From positions 1 to 6,644 of the forward strand of contig JAQUHL010000115.1 in the NCBI GenBank assembly GCA_028683635.1: DNA of 6,644 bases, given 5' to 3'. The DNA is from Candidatus Cloacimonadota bacterium. GTDB taxonomy: Bacteria > Cloacimonadota > Cloacimonadia > Cloacimonadales > Cloacimonadaceae. Made by a program: the position numbers and the translations under genes. Positions 1-6,102 of this stretch are shown in pieces. A model generated the notes under the pieces. It was not told where the DNA came from, made no database searches, and was given only the letters and a program-made list of their open reading frames with translations. Positions within the stretch are counted from its first letter, which is position 1. The number at the start of each line of letters is the position of its first letter.

Positions 1-23
1 TTAAAAATCTAAAAAATCAGACA
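1..23 (+). promoter_or_regulatory. AT-rich leader of eno with no Shine-Dalgarno sequence
   Basis: The 23 bases before the eno start are almost all A and T and contain no GGAG- or GAGG-like purine run. This contrasts with the minus-strand genes in this window, which have clear GAGG sites. SD-less, A-rich leaders are common in the FCB group, where initiation relies on unstructured A-rich upstream sequence. Any promoter would lie to the left of the window. Confidence 0.45.
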
Positions 24-1298
24 ATGAAAATTCAGAAACTAACAGCAATTGAAATATTGGATTCAAGAGGGAATCCGACAGTGGAAGCATGTGTAAAACT
101 AGAAAATGGTGTTCAGGTCACTGCAATGGTGCCAAGTGGTGCGTCAACTGGAGAGAGAGAGGCTTGTGAGTTGCGTGATGGCGATAAAAAACGTTATGGT
201 GGCAAAGGCGTGCTCAAAGCAGTGCAAAACATCGATGAAATCATCGCTCCCGAACTCATCGGCTTTGAAGTATCCGACCAAGCCAAGATCGATGCCAAGA
301 TGCTGGAACTGGATGGCACTCCCAACAAAGCCAAGCTGGGTGCCAATGCCATTCTGGCTGTCTCCATGGCCTGTGCCAGAGCCGCTGCTGAAGAATGTGA
401 CCTTCCCCTCTATCGCTATCTCGGTGGTGTTCTTGCCCTTACCATACCGGTTCCCATGTCCAATATAATCAATGGTGGAGCACACGCCGATAACAACATC
501 GATATCCAGGAATTTATGATCATGCCCCTGGGTGCACCAACTTTCAAAGAAGCCCTCAGAATGAACGCCGAAACCTTCCATTCCCTCAAAGCCATCCTGC
601 ACAAAAAGGGACTCGCTACCTCCGTTGGTGACGAAGGTGGATTTGCGCCAAACCTGAAATCCAATGAAGAAGCCTTCAAAGTAATCGTCGAGGCTATCAA
701 AACTGCAGGTTACAAACCTGGCAAAGATATTTTCATCGCCATCGATTCTGCCGCATCAAGCTTCGCCGAAGGAAAGGCTTACAACTTTGAAGGCAAGAAA
801 ACCACCAGTGAACAAATGATCGAGTACTATCAGAAAATGGTGGAAAAATACCCCATCGTCTCGATCGAAGATGGCCTCGCTGAAAATGACTGGGCAGGCT
901 GGAAAAAGCTCAATACCAAGCTGGGGAAACACATCCAGTTAGTAGGAGACGATATTTTCGTAACCAATCCCAGCCTGATTCGCCAGGGAATCGAGAAAAA
1001 TGTGGCCAATTCCGTGCTCATTAAACTCAATCAGATCGGCAGCGTCTCTGAGACTATCGACGCCATCAACACAGCTCACAAAGCCGGATGGACCTGCGTG
1101 GTTTCCCACCGCAGCGGTGAAACCTGCGATACCTTCATGGCAGATCTCGCTGTAGCCATGAATACTGGACAAATCAAGACCGGATCCCTCTCCAGAAGCG
1201 AACGCATGGCTAAGTATAACCAATTGCTCCGCATCGAAGAAGAACTCGAAAACTGCGCTCTCTTCCCAGGAAACAAAGCAATCAAACAACTGGTCTGA
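24..1298 (+). CDS. eno: enolase (phosphopyruvate hydratase)
   Basis: Cytoplasmic glycolytic and gluconeogenic enzyme that interconverts 2-phosphoglycerate and phosphoenolpyruvate (EC 4.2.1.11). The 424-residue protein is complete, close to the usual ~430. The N-terminal domain opens with the family DSRGNPTVE stretch (13-21), followed by the mobile loop SGASTGERE (38-46). The barrel carries the expected active-site residues: His154 in GGAHADNN, Glu163 in QEFM, Glu204 in DEGGF, metal ligands Asp241, Glu282 and Asp309, catalytic Lys334 in the enolase signature LIKLNQIGS, the SHRS loop (361-364) and Lys385 in IKTG. The start is the only ATG that gives the family N-terminus. One oddity is Cys368, where the loop after SHRSGET usually has Glu. 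Another is that the first ~65 codons use a different, more AT-rich codon style than the rest. The gene is followed by its own terminator and converges with the minus-strand array. Confidence 0.98.
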   Translation: MKIQKLTAIEILDSRGNPTVEACVKLENGVQVTAMVPSGASTGEREACELRDGDKKRYGGKGVLKAVQNIDEIIAPELIGFEVSDQAKIDAKMLELDGTPNKAKLGANAILAVSMACARAAAEECDLPLYRYLGGVLALTIPVPMSNIINGGAHADNNIDIQEFMIMPLGAPTFKEALRMNAETFHSLKAILHKKGLATSVGDEGGFAPNLKSNEEAFKVIVEAIKTAGYKPGKDIFIAIDSAASSFAEGKAYNFEGKKTTSEQMIEYYQKMVEKYPIVSIEDGLAENDWAGWKKLNTKLGKHIQLVGDDIFVTNPSLIRQGIEKNVANSVLIKLNQIGSVSETIDAINTAHKAGWTCVVSHRSGETCDTFMADLAVAMNTGQIKTGSLSRSERMAKYNQLLRIEEELENCALFPGNKAIKQLV

Positions 1299-1313
1299 CC
1301 GCTCTCCGGTCAG
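1295..1313 (+). other. small hairpin overlapping the eno stop codon
   Basis: CTGACCG (1295-1301) and CGGTCAG (1307-1313) form a perfect 7-bp inverted repeat around a 5-base loop, and the eno TGA lies in the left arm. There is no T-tract, so it is not a terminator by itself. CGGTCAG occurs again at 1333-1339 inside the next hairpin, so the left arm could pair with either copy. Confidence 0.5.
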
Positions 1314-1330
1314 CATCAAATACATCTCTT

Positions 1331-1358
1331 CCCGGTCAGATCCTGGCCGGGATTTTTT
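1331..1358 (+). terminator. rho-independent terminator of eno
   Basis: CCCGGTCA (1331-1338) pairs with TGGCCGGG (1344-1351) through one G-T wobble over a 5-base loop. An A and six T (1353-1358) follow. It begins 32 bp after the eno stop codon. On the minus strand the hairpin has no downstream T-tract, so it should not stop transcription coming from the array. Confidence 0.88.
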
Positions 1359-1361
1359 GTT

Positions 1362-1589
1362 TGGGTTATTGCCAGGTGACCAGGTAGTATTTTGGGTAAT
1401 ACAGTTTCCACTTTGAAATGACATAATCAATCGGGGCATGGGGCGGAGCCCCATACAATATTGGGTGGTGGGCTGGGCATGGATTATGTCATTTCAAACT
1501 AAACACGATATAATATGCCCACCAACTTCAATACATATTAGTTTAGATACAATAGAAATAAGGGACAAGATGAATAAAATTCGTTTCAT
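1362..1589 (-). pseudogene. 5' stump of a fourth beta-helix surface-protein gene, split by an insertion
   Basis: Once the inserted 1402-1510 and one copy of the TAATA repeat are removed, this stretch is identical by eye to the first 114 bases of copy 2 (5934-6047). It has the same ATG (1589), the same GAGG ribosome site (1596-1599) and the same spacer upstream. Homology stops at 1362, three bases past the T-tract of the eno terminator, so only about 38 of ~725 codons remain. Translation from 1589 gives the signal peptide and GGHI, then five residues from the insertion, and stops at a TGA at 1494-1496. The result is a 31-residue peptide. The insertion plus its duplication adds 114 bp, a multiple of three, so the frame is kept on paper but the TGA closes it. 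Any product would be a signal-peptide fragment without function. It is the last, promoter-distal unit of the array. Confidence 0.9.
1402..1510. mobile_element. 109-bp MITE-like palindromic insertion in the gene stump
   Basis: Comparison with the uninterrupted copies at 3730-3740 and 5965-5980 gives the exact borders. The stump reads GGG-TAATA, then 109 foreign bases, then TAATA-TGCCC, so a 5-bp TAATA is duplicated at 1397-1401 and 1511-1515. The insert holds a perfect 17-bp inverted repeat (1412-1428, TTTGAAATGACATAATC, and 1482-1498), an inner hairpin ATGGGGC-GGA-GCCCCAT (1438-1454), the palindrome CAATATTG (1456-1463) and a G-rich stretch to 1480. It encodes nothing plausible. The 17-bp repeats lie 10-12 bp inside the borders, not at the ends, so it may be a decayed MITE or a REP-like hairpin element mobilised in trans. 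The transposase family is unknown. Confidence 0.7.
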
Positions 1590-1603
1590 GTTTTACCTCA
1601 TTA

Positions 1604-1634
1604 CCCGTGCTTTGGCTTTGAGCCAAAGCCCGGG
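1604..1634 (-). repeat. spacer hairpin between copy 1 and the gene stump
   Basis: Arms 1604-1617 and 1621-1634 are complementary except for one position (T1608 opposite C1630), around a 3-base loop. The same element occurs in the other two spacers. On the minus strand it lies 10 nt after the copy 1 stop codon and 14 nt before the stump ATG. No T-tract follows on either strand, so it is not a standard terminator. Confidence 0.8.
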
Positions 1635-1644
1635 TTACTGAATT

Positions 1645-3813
1645 CTATTTCATGAGTATCATTTTATGAGTTTGAGATATGCCATTCATCTCGACTCGCA
1701 CAAAATAGACTCCCGAGCTTACAGCAGTTCCCCTCTCGTCGAGCCCGTTCCAAACGATACTGTGATGGCCTTTTGATAGCAGCCCATTGTAGAGCATCTT
1801 TACTCTTTGGCCTTTGATATTGAACACAGACAGTTTGGTAGTTCCTGCTTGAGGAGCAATAAAACTGATCGTGGTCGTTGGATTGAAAGGGTTAGGATAA
1901 TTAGCAAGGCCGAAATCTGTGGGTTCAGGTGACTGCGTATTATCGTCATTGGCTACATTAGTGCGCACAAGCGGGATGTTTAGTATGGTGTCCTCACCTA
2001 AAGTCACCACAACATTAGGAATAATCAAATCCTGGTAATCCCAGCGGCTTGCCTTCACTGTATAATTCCCCGCTCCGGAGGGATACTGGAAACATCCAAG
2101 GGTATCGCTGAATTCCGGTAGTTTCCCTAAAATCTCGATCTTCACGCAGTCAACAGGTAATGCTGATACTGAATCATATACATAACCGTTGATCCCTCCG
2201 ATATAGACCGAGCTATATTCATATGCTCCGATATCTACCGTGCGAGGACCGTTTATGGTACCTGGAGAGACGCGCCTGTGATACCTGATGTCAAACTCAG
2301 GTAGATCGGGACGGTAAGCACCGGCATCAATGCACGGTGAATTTGCAGATAAACTGTAATCGGCATTCAGGGTGTCCGCAAACATCGGATCTGTAACTAT
2401 GTTTCCCCCGCCATCCAATAGACTCCATGGGTCTAATAAAGGCATCGAGAGACAGTTGTTAATTAGAATGGGATGATGCTCTTGCGAGGCACCTCCCGAT
2501 GACCATTGAGTACATTCAATAATATTGTTCGTAAAAACTTCATCACACCCGCCAAGTGACCATTGTAGTGAAGAGAAGTTCAAAAAATCGTTGTTATAAA
2601 TGTATGGTGATGTATATCTTGATGTTACAACTCGAGAATATGAATCCCCAGTGTATCTTATCAGATTATTAAAACACCTAACCTGTCCCCCATGATACTC
2701 CGAGTTGGAATTCTCGAATTCCAGTACCGCACTTCCGTGGTTGTTCTCTATAGTGTTGTTATATATGTACGATGTTGTGGCATTGGACATCGTCGTTTTA
2801 ACTTGCACACAACCTGACAGGTAGTTATCTGAAACGTAGTTCGTCCCAAAGCCACTCGCACCAAGGATAAGAGGAGAGTTTCCAGGATTCGCATTCTCAG
2901 GTTTTACCATTACATTCCTGCGAGCAAAAACTGTATCGGAAGCAGTAGCAGAGCTACAACCCCAGCCCTTGCTCCCATTGTAGCTGATATTCCCATAGCT
3001 GCACACCGATCCAGAATCAGTTCGATAATCTTGTTCTCGTAGATTAGTAAAATCGCTTACAAAATTAAATAGAAACAAGGCATCTGTATAATTCCCAAAA
3101 GTAGCGAAAACTGCGTTTCCAGTAAAGTAACAATTGGCTATAGTTACTAAGTAATACTCCTCCGGAACAGGCTCAGAAGCAGCACCTATTCCCAAAAAAC
3201 CAGTTAGCCCGAAAGGAGGTGGATAGTTATCATTGATAGAAATGAACTTGCACTCGTATAGCAATATATCCGACTGCAAAGAACCTGACCCTATGGCATT
3301 ACGATTGTTTTCAAACGTGCAACTCCGAATATTGATTGACCCATTTTCGAAAACAACCGCTGCTAATGACCATTCACCAGGTACGTAGTCACAGAAAAAA
3401 GTATTGCGGAATTCGCAGAATTCGAAAGTTGATGTGGGTGCGTTGTGAGCCATATATATTCCACCCCAGCGGTAGTTCGCCCCAGTTTGATATTTATCAA
3501 ACGTGATTGGGTTTTCTGACGAACCAACCGCATTTATCACCCCATATGCAATGATCATTTTTGATAGTGGCTGGTTATTCCCACTCCACATAAAATTATA
3601 GATATTATTCCTATCTGCGCCTGTGCAGCGTATTTGAGTGCCTGGCAGGATGGAGAGTGTAGCCCCTGCATCAACATACAGAAATGATGTTATGATGTAT
3701 GGGTTATTGTCAGGTGACCAGGTAGTATTTTGCGTAATATGCCCACCAACTTCAATACATATTAGTTTAGATACAATAGAAATAAGGGACAAGATGAATA
3801 AATTTCGTTTCAT
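1645..3813 (-). CDS. secreted beta-helix surface protein with C-terminal sorting domain (copy 1)
   Basis: A 722-residue exported protein of unknown ligand. Residues 1-20 are a signal peptide (KR, then a hydrophobic stretch to about 14). C19 lacks a lipobox, so a lipoprotein is unlikely. Residues ~25-480 look like a right-handed parallel beta-helix, with Asn-rich rungs such as CTFENN, YIYNNTI and FTNNII. Residues ~475-533 resemble the end cap common in these proteins (SPCIDAGAY, then DIGAYEY). Residues ~538-616 resemble a carboxypeptidase-regulatory-like sandwich (GGINGYVYDS). A linker leads to a FlgD-like/type IX-type C-terminal domain at 637-722, with NYPNPFNPTT, VFNIKGQRV and GVYFVRVEMNG. 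The start follows a GAGAG ribosome site. It lies 56 bp after copy 2 and is probably co-transcribed with it. Compared with copy 2 it is 3 residues shorter and differs mainly at ~82-290 and ~358-474. Export and fold are confident; the role (adhesin, glycan binder or lyase-like) is not. Confidence 0.88.
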   Translation of the reverse strand: MKRNLFILSLISIVSKLICIEVGGHITQNTTWSPDNNPYIITSFLYVDAGATLSILPGTQIRCTGADRNNIYNFMWSGNNQPLSKMIIAYGVINAVGSSENPITFDKYQTGANYRWGGIYMAHNAPTSTFEFCEFRNTFFCDYVPGEWSLAAVVFENGSINIRSCTFENNRNAIGSGSLQSDILLYECKFISINDNYPPPFGLTGFLGIGAASEPVPEEYYLVTIANCYFTGNAVFATFGNYTDALFLFNFVSDFTNLREQDYRTDSGSVCSYGNISYNGSKGWGCSSATASDTVFARRNVMVKPENANPGNSPLILGASGFGTNYVSDNYLSGCVQVKTTMSNATTSYIYNNTIENNHGSAVLEFENSNSEYHGGQVRCFNNLIRYTGDSYSRVVTSRYTSPYIYNNDFLNFSSLQWSLGGCDEVFTNNIIECTQWSSGGASQEHHPILINNCLSMPLLDPWSLLDGGGNIVTDPMFADTLNADYSLSANSPCIDAGAYRPDLPEFDIRYHRRVSPGTINGPRTVDIGAYEYSSVYIGGINGYVYDSVSALPVDCVKIEILGKLPEFSDTLGCFQYPSGAGNYTVKASRWDYQDLIIPNVVVTLGEDTILNIPLVRTNVANDDNTQSPEPTDFGLANYPNPFNPTTTISFIAPQAGTTKLSVFNIKGQRVKMLYNGLLSKGHHSIVWNGLDERGTAVSSGVYFVRVEMNGISQTHKMILMK
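2821..2939 (-). repeat. near-identical 119-bp block shared with copy 2
   Basis: This stretch of copy 1 (codons ~292-331) differs from 5049-5167 in copy 2 at one base only (T2830 against C5058). The adjoining bases on both sides have many differences, including silent ones. Such a sharply bounded block inside diverged sequence fits a recent gene-conversion tract. It also covers a conserved beta-helix segment beginning near DTVFARRN. Confidence 0.75.
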
Positions 3814-3819
3814 GTTTTA

Positions 3820-3824
3820 CTCTC
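3820..3824 (-). promoter_or_regulatory. altered ribosome-binding site of copy 1
   Basis: The minus strand reads GAGAG six bases before the copy 1 ATG. Copy 2 and the gene stump have GAGG in the same place. The change comes from a one-base difference in spacer length (56 against 55 bp) and should weaken pairing with 16S rRNA. Confidence 0.6.
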
Positions 3825-3828
3825 ATTA

Positions 3829-3859
3829 CCCGGGCTTTGGCTTTGAGCCAAAGCCCGGG
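3829..3859 (-). repeat. spacer hairpin between copy 2 and copy 1
   Basis: A perfect 14-bp inverted repeat, CCCGGGCTTTGGCT (3829-3842) and AGCCAAAGCCCGGG (3846-3859), around a 3-base loop. One more A-T pair extends it outward. It begins 10 nt after the copy 2 stop codon on the minus strand and ends 15 nt before the copy 1 ATG. With no U-run after it, it may be an mRNA stability or processing element, a coupling device or a REP-like repeat. Confidence 0.85.
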
Positions 3860-3869
3860 TTACCGAATT

Positions 3870-6047
3870 CTATTTCATGAGTATCATTTTATGAGTTTGA
3901 GATAAGCCATTCATCTCGACTCGCACAAAATAGACTCCCGAGCTTACAGCAGTTCCCCTCTCGTCGAGCCCGTTCCAAACGATACTGTGATGACCTTTTG
4001 ATAGCAGCCCATTGTAGAGCATCTTCACTCTTTGACCTTTGATATTGAACACAGACAGTTTGGTAGTTCCTGCTTGAGGAGCAATAAAACTGATCGTGGT
4101 CGTTGGATTGAAAGGATTAGGATAATTAGCAAGGCCGAAATCTGTGGGTTCAGGTGACTGCGTATTATCGTCATTGGCTACATTAGTGCGCACAAGCGGG
4201 ATGTTTAGCATGGTGTCCTCACCTAAAGTCACCACAACATTAGGAATAATCAAATCCTGGTAATCCCAGCGGCTTGCCTTCACTGTATAATTCCCCGCTC
4301 CGGAGGGATACTGGAAACAGCCAAGGGTATCGCTGAATTCCGGTAGTTTCCCTAAAATCTCGATCTTCACGCAGTCAACAGGTAATGCTGATATTGAATC
4401 ATATACATAACCGTTGATCCCTCCGATATAGACCGAGCTATATTCATATGCTCCGATATCTACCGTGCGAGGACCGTCTATGGTACCTGGAGAGACGCGC
4501 CTGTGATACCTGATGTCAAACTCAGGTAGATCGGGACGGTAAGCGCCGGCATCAATGCACGGTGAATTTGCAGATAAACTGTAATCGGCATTCAGAGTGT
4601 CCGCAAACATGGGATCAGCAACGATATTGCTCCCGCCATCCAACATATCCCAAGGGGGAAGTATATTTGAAGCTAAGCAGTTATTGATGAGTAGTGGATG
4701 ATGATTTTGAGAAACGCTCCCTGATGACCATTGAGTGCATGGGATTATGTTATTTTCAAAAACCATATCACTGTCTCCAATAGTTCCGAAGAGAATAGTG
4801 TAACCTATAAATGTGTTGTTATAAAGGATAGGTGATGCTTCAGAAGTTCTGACAATAAGTGGATACTGATAATCCCCAACAAATCTAACAAGATTATTGA
4901 AAAACCTAATATGTCCACCCTGATACTCTGAGTTGGAATTCTCGAATATCAGTACCGCACTTTCGTAGTTGTTATCTATAGTGTTGTTATATATGTAGGA
5001 TGTTGTGGCATTGGACATTGTAGTTTTTACCTGAACACATCCAGATAAGTAGTTATCCGAAACGTAGTTCGTCCCAAAGCCACTCGCACCAAGGATAAGA
5101 GGAGAGTTTCCAGGATTCGCATTCTCAGGTTTTACCATTACATTCCTGCGAGCAAAAACTGTATCGGTTACTGCATAAGATGAGCATCCCCAACCACCCT
5201 TGCCGTTGTTAAGCAAATTACCATAGCTACTTACTGAGCCAAATTCGGATCTGTATTCTCCCAATCGCTCGCTTCTACCGATCAAATTGTCGGCAACATT
5301 ATTAATATATAGAATATCCATATAATATCCAACTGGTCCCAATCCCGCTGAACCTGTAAAATAGCACTTGGCTATAGTTACTTTGTAATGATTCTCAGGT
5401 TCCGGATCGGGAGCGGCACTTAATCCTATAAACCCAGTCATACCAAATGGAGTGGGATATGGATCATTTATGGAAATAAATCTGCAATCATATAGCAGGA
5501 TATTATCTTGCAAAAATCCAGTGCGTATGGCATTTAGGTTATTTTCGAAAGTACAACTCTGGACATTGATAACCCCGTTATCAAAATCAATCGCAGCCAA
5601 TGACCATTCACCAGGAATATAATCACAAAAAAAGGCATTCCTGAATTCACAAAACTCGAAGGTTGATATGGGCGCATTGGGACCTATGTAAATCCCCCCC
5701 CATCTATATTCATGATCTGGCTGATACTTATCAAAGGTGATCGGATTATCGGTTGTTCCAACGGCATTAATAGCACCATTGACGATTACCATCTTTGCCA
5801 GGGGCTGGTTATTCCCACTCCACATAAAGTTATAGATATTGTTTTTATCTGCGCCTGTGCAGCGTATTTGTGTACCTGGCAAGATGGAGAGTGTAGCCCC
5901 TGCATCAACATACAGGAATGATGTTATGATGTATGGGTTATTGCCAGGTGACCAGGTAGTATTTTGGGTAATATGCCCACCAACTTCAATACATATTAGT
6001 TTAGATACAATAGAAATAAGGGACAAGATGAATAAAATTCGTTTCAT
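3870..6047 (-). CDS. secreted beta-helix surface protein with C-terminal sorting domain (copy 2)
   Basis: A 725-residue paralogue of copy 1 with the same layout. It has a signal peptide at ~1-20, an Asn-rich parallel beta-helix at ~25-483, an end cap with SPCIDAGAY (495-503) and DIGAYEY (530-536), a carboxypeptidase-regulatory-like sandwich at ~541-619, and a FlgD-like/type IX-type sorting domain at 640-725. It has a good GAGGT ribosome site before the ATG at 6045-6047. Family knowledge suggests Sec export followed by C-terminus-dependent outer-membrane translocation or anchoring. No catalytic motif is recognised. The beta-helix is the variable part: residues ~82-125, ~155-293 and ~360-477 differ heavily from copy 1, while the stretch from DTVFARRN to YIYNNTI (295-357) is identical. 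The first 112 bases match the gene stump exactly. It is likely the middle gene of a polycistronic array. Alternative readings are an adhesin, a carbohydrate-binding protein or a polysaccharide lyase-like protein. Confidence 0.88.
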   Translation of the reverse strand: MKRILFILSLISIVSKLICIEVGGHITQNTTWSPGNNPYIITSFLYVDAGATLSILPGTQIRCTGADKNNIYNFMWSGNNQPLAKMVIVNGAINAVGTTDNPITFDKYQPDHEYRWGGIYIGPNAPISTFEFCEFRNAFFCDYIPGEWSLAAIDFDNGVINVQSCTFENNLNAIRTGFLQDNILLYDCRFISINDPYPTPFGMTGFIGLSAAPDPEPENHYKVTIAKCYFTGSAGLGPVGYYMDILYINNVADNLIGRSERLGEYRSEFGSVSSYGNLLNNGKGGWGCSSYAVTDTVFARRNVMVKPENANPGNSPLILGASGFGTNYVSDNYLSGCVQVKTTMSNATTSYIYNNTIDNNYESAVLIFENSNSEYQGGHIRFFNNLVRFVGDYQYPLIVRTSEASPILYNNTFIGYTILFGTIGDSDMVFENNIIPCTQWSSGSVSQNHHPLLINNCLASNILPPWDMLDGGSNIVADPMFADTLNADYSLSANSPCIDAGAYRPDLPEFDIRYHRRVSPGTIDGPRTVDIGAYEYSSVYIGGINGYVYDSISALPVDCVKIEILGKLPEFSDTLGCFQYPSGAGNYTVKASRWDYQDLIIPNVVVTLGEDTMLNIPLVRTNVANDDNTQSPEPTDFGLANYPNPFNPTTTISFIAPQAGTTKLSVFNIKGQRVKMLYNGLLSKGHHSIVWNGLDERGTAVSSGVYFVRVEMNGLSQTHKMILMK
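5049..5167 (-). repeat. near-identical 119-bp block shared with copy 1
   Basis: Partner of 2821-2939, with a single base different. To the right, starting at 5168, the two copies diverge at once (residues before DTVFARRN). To the left, the protein stays identical for ~25 residues while silent DNA differences appear, so the DNA block is narrower than the protein block. Confidence 0.75.
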
Positions 6048-6052
6048 GTTTT

Positions 6053-6057
6053 ACCTC
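6053..6057 (-). promoter_or_regulatory. ribosome-binding site of copy 2
   Basis: The minus strand reads GAGGT five bases before the ATG, a good Shine-Dalgarno match that supports the start at 6047. It begins four bases after the spacer hairpin, so the folded hairpin leaves it free. Confidence 0.75.
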
Positions 6058-6061
6058 ATTA

Positions 6062-6092
6062 CCCGGGCTTTGGCTTTGAGCCAAAGCCCGGA
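6062..6092 (-). repeat. spacer hairpin between copy 3 and copy 2
   Basis: Arms 6062-6075 and 6079-6092 pair over 13 bp; the outermost position is C6062 opposite A6092. It sits at the same place as the other two spacer hairpins, 10 nt after a stop codon and 14 nt before the next ATG. Confidence 0.82.
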
Positions 6093-6102
6093 TTACCGAA
6101 TT

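Noticed and set aside
144..700. Minus-strand frames of 152 and 94 codons inside eno
   Set aside because: They overlap a fully supported enolase frame, have no family features, and look like antisense shadows of its codon bias.
939..1454. 171-codon minus-strand frame running from the palindromic insertion through the stump into eno
   Set aside because: Most of it is the antisense of eno. Only about 16 residues match the stump, and the ATG lies inside the inserted hairpin. There is no sign of a real protein.
1438..1641. 67-codon plus-strand frame starting in the insertion
   Set aside because: It spans the insertion, the antisense of the stump and the spacer hairpin, so it is a chance frame.
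3755..3759. Lipobox at Cys19 of the surface proteins
   Set aside because: The residues before the Cys are K-L-I, and the position just before it needs Gly, Ala or Ser. A normal signal peptide fits better.
3829..3859. Spacer hairpin as a rho-independent terminator
   Set aside because: The stem is strong but there is no run of T on either strand after it; the minus strand continues TAATGAGG into the next ribosome site.
1590..6102. CRISPR array or integron cassette array
   Set aside because: The repeats are 2.2-kb coding units on one strand with 55-bp spacers. There are no short regular repeats with unique spacers, no attC-like site and no integrase.
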